Shown piece after piece: positions 6,974 to 12,646 of a stretch of 12,646 nucleotides of DNA; the first letter of the stretch is position 1, and every line of letters starts with the position of its first letter. This DNA comes from Sulfurimonas sp. (lineage in GTDB: Bacteria; Campylobacterota; Campylobacteria; Campylobacterales; Sulfurimonadaceae), in assembly GCA_030646745.1 (NCBI GenBank), contig JAUSKV010000366.1:1-12646 (forward strand). The letters run 5' to 3'. The notes under the pieces are model-generated. The model saw only the letters and a list, made by a program, of their open reading frames with translations. It was not told the DNA's origin and searched no databases. A program made the translations under genes and the position numbers.

Positions 6974-8290
6974 TTAATCTGCAATAGCTGAATTTGATAG
7001 GACAAGTATTTTATCCCATAGCTCAAAATGTACACCGAATGGTGATGTCTGACTCATAAAGATAGTGATTTTATCCTCTTTTGGGTCAATACTAAAACGG
7101 GTTGAGTAGATTCCCGCCCACTCATACACACCTTCGCTTCCGCTGTCAACATCATGCATTCTGTCTTGTTGAATGGCAAAACCTAGTCCGAATTTCCAAC
7201 CGTGACTATGTAAAAATGTGGCAACAAAATCACCGATATGGTTTGTAGCAGTCATAAGCTCCACTGTTTTTCTGCTCAAAAGGCGTACACCGTCTAGCTC
7301 CCCTTTGTTAAGGAGCATCTGCGCAAATCGGTAGTAATCATACACCGTAGAGAGTACACTGCCACCGCCAGCAAGATATTTTCCAGAAGTTGCATAGGCA
7401 TCGGTCGGACAGAGTGCCAAGTTGTTATCTATAAGCGGTTCATTCCCGACTCTTTTGAGCGAGCCTTTCCAGTCGCTTAGCCAAACAGCAGAGATTCGCT
7501 CCTGCTTCTCTTGAGGGACATAGAAGTAACTGTCTTTCATTTTTAAAGGTTTAAAGATGCGTTCATCCATAAACTTATCAAACTTCATACCGGAAACCAC
7601 TTCAACTAAGTAGCCCAAAATATCACTGTTAAGTCCATAATCCCACACTTCGCCTGGGTTTTCATAGAGAGGGAGTCGTGCGAGACGCTTCACCATGTCC
7701 CCTATCTCTTCATCCGGACGGCAAAAACCGTCGGTTATATCTGCTTCTTTATAAAGGTCAACAAGCATCAGGCGCTTTTTGTCAGGATAGTAGTTGGCGG
7801 GGAAGAGATAGAGAATACCCGATGAATGGCTGAGCAAATCACGAACCGTAACTTCGCGCTTGGCATCCACAAGTTTATACTTAAACTCTGAGCCTTCCGG
7901 TTCTGGCACTATAACTTTCGGATTTTTAAATTCAGGAATATATTTTGACACAGGGTCTGAGAGGAGAAGTTTTCCCTCTTCATAAAGCATCATAATCGCG
8001 ACGCTAGCAAGGGGCTTTGTCATAGAGACTACACGAAAGATAGTATCTTTTTGCATGGGTTTGCCAACGTCCGCACGGCCCGCCGCACTAAAATACTCAA
8101 TCTCCCCTTTGCGTGCAACCAAAACGACTGCACCCGCTATCTTTTTATCTTCTATATGTTTGTCAATAAGTGTATCAATCCGTTTTAGACGCTCGTGAGA
8201 CAACCCAACCTTTTCCGGGTTATACTCAGCACTCACCACAGACGGCATTAGAACGGCAAAAATTGCAATAAACATAACATGTAATATCAT
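6974..8290 (-). CDS. Exported serine hydrolase of the class C beta-lactamase / family VIII esterase superfamily
   Basis: A 438-residue protein, first gene of the five-gene operon. A signal peptide ends near SVVSA (residue 21), so it should act in the periplasm or outside the cell. The catalytic serine is S89 in SMTK (SxxK), with general base K92. The second motif region is WDYGLNSDILG (216-226, Y218), and the third is WAGIYSTRFSIDP (391-403), which replaces the KTG triad in the manner of family VIII esterases (W-G-G type). Such proteins cleave small esters, peptides or beta-lactams, and the substrate cannot be told from sequence. The order and spacing fit an EstB-like esterase better than an AmpC lactamase. 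AGAGGAG lies seven bases before ATG, and a TGA-TACAAT promoter element lies about 30 bases upstream. Co-expression with binding proteins suggests it processes their ligand (inference). Confidence 0.92.
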   Translation of the reverse strand: MILHVMFIAIFAVLMPSVVSAEYNPEKVGLSHERLKRIDTLIDKHIEDKKIAGAVVLVARKGEIEYFSAAGRADVGKPMQKDTIFRVVSMTKPLASVAIMMLYEEGKLLLSDPVSKYIPEFKNPKVIVPEPEGSEFKYKLVDAKREVTVRDLLSHSSGILYLFPANYYPDKKRLMLVDLYKEADITDGFCRPDEEIGDMVKRLARLPLYENPGEVWDYGLNSDILGYLVEVVSGMKFDKFMDERIFKPLKMKDSYFYVPQEKQERISAVWLSDWKGSLKRVGNEPLIDNNLALCPTDAYATSGKYLAGGGSVLSTVYDYYRFAQMLLNKGELDGVRLLSRKTVELMTATNHIGDFVATFLHSHGWKFGLGFAIQQDRMHDVDSGSEGVYEWAGIYSTRFSIDPKEDKITIFMSQTSPFGVHFELWDKILVLSNSAIAD

Positions 8291-8318
8291 CGTAGAACTC
8301 CTCTAGCTGTTTGAACAA

Positions 8319-8327
8319 ATTGTATCA
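8319..8327 (-). promoter_or_regulatory. Predicted extended -10 promoter for the hydrolase/SBP/kinase/receiver operon
   Basis: On the minus strand the sequence reads TGA-TACAAT (8327 to 8319), an extended -10 element one base from the consensus hexamer. Transcription would begin near 8312 and give a leader of about 22 bases that carries the AGAGGAG site. No clear -35 box is visible, which is common in this phylum. Confidence 0.5.
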
Positions 8328-8375
8328 TATTTTTATATGTTGCTATACAAAATAAAAATCTTATACCGTTTAAGA

Positions 8376-8384
8376 TGCTATAAT
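8376..8384 (+). promoter_or_regulatory. Predicted extended -10 promoter P1 for dbpA
   Basis: TGC-TATAAT is a perfect extended -10 element. Transcription would begin near 8391 and leave a leader of about 150 bases before the dbpA start codon. The -35 region is weak. The same TGCTATAnT form occurs upstream of two other plus-strand genes in this window. Confidence 0.6.
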
Positions 8385-8402
8385 TTCGTAAAAACTGACC
8401 TT

Positions 8403-8426
8403 ACGCACTTTTGTATAATTGTGCGT
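8403..8426 (+). promoter_or_regulatory. Inverted repeat flanking a second -10 box (possible operator, P2 of dbpA)
   Basis: ACGCAC (8403-8408) and GTGCGT (8421-8426) form a perfect 6-base inverted repeat whose 12-base spacer contains a consensus TATAAT at 8414-8419. If that hexamer is a second promoter, the repeat brackets its -10 box, as an operator would. In a transcript from P1 the same repeat could form a weak hairpin. There is no direct evidence for either reading. Confidence 0.4.
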
Positions 8427-8444
8427 TTCATACCTTGTAAATCT

Positions 8445-8526
8445 CGAAAAACTCGTTTTTCGTAGCTTTAGGGGGTTGCAAGGGACATTCTGTCCCTGCC
8501 GCTCAATGGGCTTTGCTCATTGAGCG
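8445..8526 (+). promoter_or_regulatory. Structured 5' leader of dbpA with three hairpins
   Basis: Three adjacent inverted repeats lie in the untranslated region. Hairpin A (8445-8462) is CGAAAAA/TTTTTCG with loop CTCG. Hairpin B (8481-8497) is AGGGACA/TGTCCCT with loop TTC. Hairpin C (8500-8526) has a 12-bp stem including one G-U pair and loop TTT. The segment from 8471 to 8530 is clearly richer in G and C than the rest of the spacer. None is followed by a T-run, so they are not ordinary terminators. Between hairpin C and the start codon I see only AAAAG, not a normal ribosome binding site. A regulatory leader is inferred. Confidence 0.55.
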
Positions 8527-8541
8527 CGTAACATCAAAAGA

Positions 8542-9918
8542 ATGAACATGAACACTAAAAATTTCTCAACTCTCCCGCTTCCGCATGCTATGGTACAAAA
8601 CTTAAACGAAATAGGTTATACGGAAATGACACCGATTCAAGCGGAGGCACTTCCATTTATTTTAGACGGCAGAGATGTAATCGCTCAGGCAAAAACAGGA
8701 AGCGGTAAAACAGCCGCTTTTGGCATTGGTCTGCTCAGTAAATTAGATGTAAAAAAGTTTAGAGTGCAGGCTCTTGTTCTCTGTCCTACCCGTGAACTCG
8801 CCGACCAAGTAGCAAAAGAGCTTCGCACACTTGCACGGTTTGCGCACAACATCAAGATTCTGACCCTATGCGGGGGAGCTGCTTTTGGACCGCAACTCGG
8901 CTCACTTCGCCATGGTGCGCACATCATAGTCGGAACTCCGGGGCGAATTTTGAAGCATCTCAACAAAGAGACCCTGAGTCTAGAAAACCTAGAAACACTT
9001 GTTCTCGATGAAGCTGACAGAATGCTTGACATGGGGTTTATTGAAGAGATTGATAAAGTTTTAGAGTATGCCCCAAAAGAGAAACAGACGCTTCTCTTTT
9101 CCGCAACCTACACGGATGAGATAATCGGAATAAGTAACAAACTCCAAAAAGATGCCGTGAGTGTAAAAACTGTTTCTACCGAGGTGGCGAACAAGATAAG
9201 TGAACGATTTTATGAAGCACAAAACAGCAATAAATTAGAGACACTCATCAAGATTTTCAGCACCTACAAACCTGAGAATGTTATAGTTTTTACTAACACC
9301 AAGCTCGATGCAAAAGAGATTGCGGAAAATCTGCAAAAAAACAAAATCGACGCACTCGCAATTCACGGCGATTTAGAGCAGTACGAGAGAAACGATGTGT
9401 TAGTGCAGTTTGCTAACAAAAGCTGCCCCGTGTTAGTTGCAACAGATGTAGCGGCAAGGGGGCTTGACATAAAAGAGCTCTCCATGGTTGTAAATTTTGA
9501 CATTCCACATGGAACAGAAACCTACACCCACCGCATAGGAAGAACAGGAAGAGCAGGGCAAGAGGGGATTGCAATCACTCTTTACAGTGAATATGAGGTG
9601 CAAAATGCTCTCGAATACAAAAATGAAAATCGCATTTTTGAAGAGTCGGAGAGTTTAAAAAAAGAGAGCGGTTTTGAGATGAAACCGCAGTTTATTACTC
9701 TTGTAATCGAAGGCGGAAAAAAAGATAAAGTGCGTGCAGGAGACCTGCTCGGCGCACTTACGGGCGATGCGGGATTATCTGGTGAGAGCATAGGAAAAAT
9801 TGATATTTACGAAAAACAAAGTTATGTCGCAATCGCATCCAAGTTTATAGAGCAGGCGCATAAAAAACTCCAACATGGGAAGATTAAAGGAAAGAAATTT
9901 TCTGTATGGGTTCTTTGA
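8542..9918 (+). CDS. dbpA: ATP-dependent RNA helicase DbpA (DEAD-box)
   Basis: A 458-residue cytoplasmic RNA helicase, the same length as Escherichia coli DbpA (457). The complete DEAD-box core is visible: F8 and Q33 of the Q motif, motif I AKTGSGKT (50-57), PTREL (82-86), GTPGR (131-135), DEAD (156-159), SAT (187-189), ATDVAARGLDI (300-310) and HRIGRTGR (330-337). The C-terminal domain (about 383-458), with LVIEGGKKDKVRAGDLLGAL, GESIGKIDIYE and the ending KLQHGKIKGKKF, is the DbpA RNA-binding domain that recognises hairpin 92 of 23S rRNA. This points to a role in late 50S subunit assembly. ATG at 8542 and ATG at 8548 are both possible starts and neither has a good ribosome binding site. The gene stands alone, with its own promoter region, and is followed by a 127-base gap. 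Confidence 0.96.
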   Translation: MNMNTKNFSTLPLPHAMVQNLNEIGYTEMTPIQAEALPFILDGRDVIAQAKTGSGKTAAFGIGLLSKLDVKKFRVQALVLCPTRELADQVAKELRTLARFAHNIKILTLCGGAAFGPQLGSLRHGAHIIVGTPGRILKHLNKETLSLENLETLVLDEADRMLDMGFIEEIDKVLEYAPKEKQTLLFSATYTDEIIGISNKLQKDAVSVKTVSTEVANKISERFYEAQNSNKLETLIKIFSTYKPENVIVFTNTKLDAKEIAENLQKNKIDALAIHGDLEQYERNDVLVQFANKSCPVLVATDVAARGLDIKELSMVVNFDIPHGTETYTHRIGRTGRAGQEGIAITLYSEYEVQNALEYKNENRIFEESESLKKESGFEMKPQFITLVIEGGKKDKVRAGDLLGALTGDAGLSGESIGKIDIYEKQSYVAIASKFIEQAHKKLQHGKIKGKKFSVWVL

Positions 9919-9965
9919 AAGAATACATTAGTTACCATTTTTTCATTATTTTAAAGATATATAGA

Positions 9966-9974
9966 TGCTATATT
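9966..9974 (+). promoter_or_regulatory. Predicted extended -10 promoter for the PAS-GGDEF gene
   Basis: TGC-TATATT lies about 70 bases before the start codon, in an AT-rich gap after dbpA. A second AT-rich candidate, TATAAA at 10008-10013, would give a shorter leader. I see no intrinsic terminator for dbpA in this gap, so read-through is possible. Confidence 0.45.
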
Positions 9975-10045
9975 TTACCCATTTAAGTTATTTTATTTTT
10001 TAACTAGTATAAAATGGGGTTTAATTATAAATAAGTTGGCTATCA

Positions 10046-11302
10046 ATGAATCAAAAATATTCTATTTTTAAAAATGTTTTAGAAGTTACAGAAGAGGGAT
10101 TGTGGATAATCGACAATAACAGAAAAACAACCTATGTAAATAGTGCTCTTTGTAAAATGTTGGATTATTCATTTGATGAGTTTATAGGTAAAACTCCTTC
10201 AGACTTTGTTGATGATAAAAATAAAGCAATTTTTCAAGAACAACTTTCCAAAATAAATATCACAAATCATAAAACATACAGTGTCGAACTTCAAGCTAAA
10301 GATGGAAAGAATATCCCTACAATATTTGTAGCTACAACTGTCTATGACCAAAACAATCAACTCTCTTACTCGTTTGCAATGGTAACGGATATGCGAGAAA
10401 TAAATGCTATAAAAGAGGCTTTATATGAAGCGAATGAAAAACTTAAAATTTCTGAAAATCTGATTAGAACTATCCTTGACACGCAAGAAAATCTTGTTGT
10501 CGTTACGGATGGCAAAAAAATAATCCATGGAAATAGTGCATTTTTAAACTTTTTCAATCTCGCTTCTCTTGAAGAGTTAGTTCAAACCGAGTGTTTGTGC
10601 ATTTGGTTTGCGTTAAAACCATCTTTATACAAGAAAGATTATAAATGTAATAATTGGCTAAAAGAGATAGAAGAGAGTGGATGGCGAGTGGATGGTATAG
10701 GAAAAGATGGCAAAATGCACAATTTTATCGTTGTTTCTAATCCCTACCCAAATCAAGATGGAATGTATGTCGTAACTTTTAATGATATTACGAAACTACA
10801 AGCAGAGAAAGAGTTTTTTGTGCATCTGGCTTCTACCGATACGCTAACATCTTTACATAATAGAGCAAAACTCAATGAAATGCTCGATTTTATGGTCAAA
10901 AAATCTAGCCGTTATACGGATATACCATTTTGTGCAATCATGTATGATGTGGATTATTTTAAAAAAGTAAATGACATACATGGTCACCTGACAGGTGATT
11001 TTGTTTTAAAGGAACTATCACTGCTTATATCAAAAAACATACGAACAAGCGATTTTATTGCGAGATATGGCGGTGAAGAATTTATAATACTTTTATCAAA
11101 TACAAATTTGGAATATGCCATAGAAGTTACTGAAAAACTTCGTAGTTTAGTTGAAAAGACCACTTTTAAAAATCTTAAAATCACATGCAGTTTCGGTATA
11201 TATCAATTTGCACAAGGGGATAGTGTATCTAGCATCATAGATAATGTTGATAAACTGCTCTATAAAGCAAAGCAAAATGGAAGAAATCGGATAGAGTATT
11301 AA
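10046..11302 (+). CDS. Diguanylate cyclase with two PAS sensor domains
   Basis: A 418-residue protein without membrane segments, so probably cytoplasmic. PAS 1 (about 8-120) has the usual opening EEGLWIIDNN, YVNSALCKMLDYSFDEFIGK and an ending in the VTDMREI style. A helical linker leads to a more diverged PAS 2 (about 138-250), which contains C183, C185 and C201. The GGDEF domain (about 255-418) is complete: TDTLTSLHNR, metal-binding D301 in MYDVDYFKKVND, GHLTGD, and the active loop GGEEF at 342-346. An inhibitory RxxD site (R333, D336) lies five residues before it, so the enzyme should make cyclic-di-GMP from two GTP and be feedback inhibited. The ribosome binding site is weak. The metallopeptidase gene follows after five bases. 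Its signal and any cofactor are unknown. Confidence 0.94.
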   Translation: MNQKYSIFKNVLEVTEEGLWIIDNNRKTTYVNSALCKMLDYSFDEFIGKTPSDFVDDKNKAIFQEQLSKINITNHKTYSVELQAKDGKNIPTIFVATTVYDQNNQLSYSFAMVTDMREINAIKEALYEANEKLKISENLIRTILDTQENLVVVTDGKKIIHGNSAFLNFFNLASLEELVQTECLCIWFALKPSLYKKDYKCNNWLKEIEESGWRVDGIGKDGKMHNFIVVSNPYPNQDGMYVVTFNDITKLQAEKEFFVHLASTDTLTSLHNRAKLNEMLDFMVKKSSRYTDIPFCAIMYDVDYFKKVNDIHGHLTGDFVLKELSLLISKNIRTSDFIARYGGEEFIILLSNTNLEYAIEVTEKLRSLVEKTTFKNLKITCSFGIYQFAQGDSVSSIIDNVDKLLYKAKQNGRNRIEY

Positions 11303-11307
11303 AAAAT

Positions 11308-11826
11308 TTGTATAGTAAAGAATTAAAATACCTAAGCCACTACCACGAACAAACGAAAGCACAGGTTTTAAAGCTTATTAATGAAGATAAGCTGAAATCA
11401 CATCTTCTAAATAAATACAAAGTTCCACACTCCATGAAAAATGACAAAGCTCTTTTCTCTTATGTGAGTGAGCTAAAAAATGAGCATTTAAAAAAGTCAC
11501 AACCACTTAGTAAAGTTGTCTATGATGGGAAAATCAATGTTATTCACAATGCCCTTGGCACACATCATTTTATCTCTCGGGTTCAAGGCTCCAAGTTAAA
11601 AGCCAAAAATGAGATTAAAATCTCTTCTATGTTTAAGAGTGTTCCGGAGGAGTTTTTGAAGATGATTGTCGTGCATGAGCTAGCCCATTTTAAAGAGAAA
11701 GAGCACAACAAAGCGTTTTACAAACTTTGTGAATTCATGCAACCAGCCTACCATCAAGTGGAATTTGATTTACGACTGTATCTTACGCAGATGGATTTAG
11801 AGGGGAAAATTGAGGAGTGGGCTTAA
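11308..11826 (+). CDS. YgjP-type zinc metallopeptidase domain protein (M48/DUF45-like)
   Basis: A 172-residue protein with the zinc-peptidase motif HELAH (123-127) followed by H133 in KEKEHNKAF. This HExxH-5-H arrangement with a following aromatic is the hallmark of the YgjP-like family (previously DUF45). There is no signal peptide or membrane segment, so it is probably cytoplasmic. The family's substrates are not established, and proteolysis is inferred only from the zinc motif. The N-terminal half is rich in lysine and histidine and has no motif I recognise. The start is TTG at 11308, five bases after the cyclase stop. It has no strong ribosome binding site, but there is no in-frame ATG until residue 43, so translational coupling to the cyclase is likely. 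Length is similar to E. coli YgjP. Confidence 0.85.
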   Translation: MYSKELKYLSHYHEQTKAQVLKLINEDKLKSHLLNKYKVPHSMKNDKALFSYVSELKNEHLKKSQPLSKVVYDGKINVIHNALGTHHFISRVQGSKLKAKNEIKISSMFKSVPEEFLKMIVVHELAHFKEKEHNKAFYKLCEFMQPAYHQVEFDLRLYLTQMDLEGKIEEWA

Positions 11827-11850
11827 TTTATTCAATAAAAAAAGAGATAG

Positions 11851-11859
11851 TGCTATACT
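11851..11859 (+). promoter_or_regulatory. Predicted extended -10 promoter for the MASE3 gene
   Basis: TGC-TATACT sits in the short AT-rich gap after the metallopeptidase gene. It would place a start of transcription near 11866, about 50 bases before the start codon. No -35 box is evident. Confidence 0.5.
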
Positions 11860-11918
11860 TATTAAAATTAAAGTTTATATTTGTGGGATAAAATAGGGGT
11901 TGTAATTTGAGAGAAACA

Positions 11919-12646
11919 ATGAAAAGTGAATTTTTCAGGACTTCAACTGTTCCTTTTATATTTATATTTACTATTGTAGCAGCACGCTACTTTGGTGGGC
12001 ATCTCCTTTTTCATAGCTTGGCTGAAATTTTCTCTGTTTTGGTCGGATTTATGATTTTTATAGTCTCCTATTACACCTACCAATTTACAAAAAATAATTT
12101 TTTGCTCTATCTGGGAATCGGCTATTTTTGGATTGCGATTCTTGATCTTTTTCATATGCTCACATTTAAGGGCATGATGATTTACTCAATAGAAAGTTCA
12201 AACATTACATTGATATTTTGGGTACTCTCCCGCTTTTTAGAAGCTTTGTTATTGATAAGCGCCCCTTTTGTATCTTTTACATATATTCCAAAAATCAAAA
12301 TTTTCATTTTATTCGGTTTTGTCTCCGGTGTTGTTTATTGGATTGCATTTTCAGAGTATGTTCCTAATTTATTTGTAGAGAATGAGGGCTTGACATCTTT
12401 AAAGATTGGATTTGAGTATATTATAATTGCTCTACTTTTAGTCGCAATATTCATCTATAAAAAATTAAAAGAGAGATTTGAGACAACAATCTATCATTAC
12501 ATTATCGCATCTATTCTATTTACAATCTGTTCGGAATTTATACTCACTTTTTATACGGATTTTTATGGTTTTAGCAGTATGTTCGGACATCTGTTTAAAT
12601 TTTTATCTTATTGGATGATATTCTTATCTATGGTTCAAACATCATT
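11919..12646 (+). CDS. MASE3-type membrane sensor, N-terminal fragment (3' end outside window)
   Basis: Reading from ATG at 11919, the frame stays open to the window edge for 242 codons. Nearly all of it is hydrophobic, with about six to seven probable membrane helices. The order FHSLAEIFSVLVGFMIF, then YLGIGYFWIAILDLFHMLTF, then FWVLSRFLEALLLISAPF matches the MASE3 integral-membrane sensor domain. MASE3 domains are normally fused to a GGDEF, EAL or histidine-kinase output, and here that part lies beyond the edge, so the enzymatic class is unknown. An in-frame TTG at 11907 with AGGGG seven bases upstream is an alternative start; the ATG has GAGAG upstream. The ligand of MASE3 is not established. 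Its closeness to a diguanylate cyclase gene makes a cyclic-di-GMP output plausible but unproven. Confidence 0.8.
   Translation, partial: MKSEFFRTSTVPFIFIFTIVAARYFGGHLLFHSLAEIFSVLVGFMIFIVSYYTYQFTKNNFLLYLGIGYFWIAILDLFHMLTFKGMMIYSIESSNITLIFWVLSRFLEALLLISAPFVSFTYIPKIKIFILFGFVSGVVYWIAFSEYVPNLFVENEGLTSLKIGFEYIIIALLLVAIFIYKKLKERFETTIYHYIIASILFTICSEFILTFYTDFYGFSSMFGHLFKFLSYWMIFLSMVQTS

Noticed and set aside
6974..8290. Serine hydrolase as an AmpC-type antibiotic resistance beta-lactamase
   Set aside because: SxxK is present, but the third motif is WAG-type rather than KTG and the gene sits in a sensory operon; esterase or peptidase activity is more likely.
8506..8523. Five-codon reading frame ATG GGC TTT GCT CAT TGA in the dbpA leader
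   Set aside because: There is no ribosome binding site before it and it is a by-product of hairpin C, so I do not call a leader peptide.
8500..8526. Leader hairpin C as a mimic of 23S rRNA hairpin 92 (the DbpA target)
   Set aside because: The idea is attractive, but the apex GGGCTTTGCTC does not reproduce the rRNA loop sequence as I recall it; kept only as a possibility to test.
8685..9032. Open frame of 115 codons on the minus strand inside dbpA
   Set aside because: Antisense shadow of the helicase core motifs; Ser/Arg-rich translation with no domain.
9912..9924. Small palindrome TTCTTTGAAAGAA at the dbpA stop codon, as terminator
   Set aside because: The stem is at most five A/T-rich pairs and no T-run follows directly.
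10984..10998. Perfect inverted repeat TCACCTG-A-CAGGTGA
   Set aside because: It falls exactly on the codons of the conserved GHLTGD motif of the cyclase, so coding constraint and chance explain it.

Overview
The window looks like chromosomal DNA from a free-living, AT-rich member of the Campylobacterota, most like a Sulfurimonas-type sulfur oxidiser. This is inferred from gene style, not from a marker gene. The clues are the low G+C, many short phosphorelay and cyclic-di-GMP proteins, a histidine kinase with an HQWRQP-type phosphoacceptor box, extended -10 promoters of the form TGCTATAnT, and very tight gene packing. I see no rRNA, tRNA, CRISPR array, insertion sequence or phage gene.

Layout. 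(1) 1-750, minus strand: a CheY-like receiver (TTG start at 750) coupled through a TAATG overlap to a CheW whose 3' end leaves the window. (2) 751-1062: an AT-rich divergent spacer. (3) 1063-3549, plus strand: a REC/HD-GYP/degenerate-GGDEF regulator, a SpoU-family RNA methyltransferase and a YwbE-family small protein, with a 4-nt overlap and a 10-nt gap between them. (4) 3543-8290, minus strand: a five-gene operon transcribed from right to left, encoding an exported serine hydrolase, two divergent periplasmic solute-binding proteins, a membrane histidine kinase and a stand-alone receiver. It overlaps the end of ywbE by 7 nt, tail to tail. (5) 8291-8541: a divergent regulatory region with promoters facing both ways and a leader rich in inverted repeats ahead of the next gene. 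(6) 8542-9918, plus strand: the DEAD-box helicase DbpA. (7) 10046-11826, plus strand: a PAS-PAS-GGDEF diguanylate cyclase followed 5 nt later by a YgjP-type zinc metallopeptidase. (8) 11919 to the right edge, plus strand: the N-terminal membrane part of a MASE3-type sensor, cut off before its output domain.

How the genes may work together. The theme is environmental sensing: chemotaxis coupling (CheW/CheY), cyclic-di-GMP breakdown (HD-GYP), probable cyclic-di-GMP synthesis (GGDEF with an intact I-site), and a two-component system whose sensor is probably fed by two soluble binding proteins. The most distinctive unit is the hydrolase/SBP/SBP/kinase/receiver operon. It contains no ABC permease or ATPase, so the binding proteins probably serve sensing, and the hydrolase may make or remove the signal. 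The receiver has no output domain; the neighbouring REC-HD-GYP protein has a similar receiver and is a plausible, unproven output. The second notable region is the promoter and leader of dbpA, with four successive inverted repeats and no clear Shine-Dalgarno sequence.
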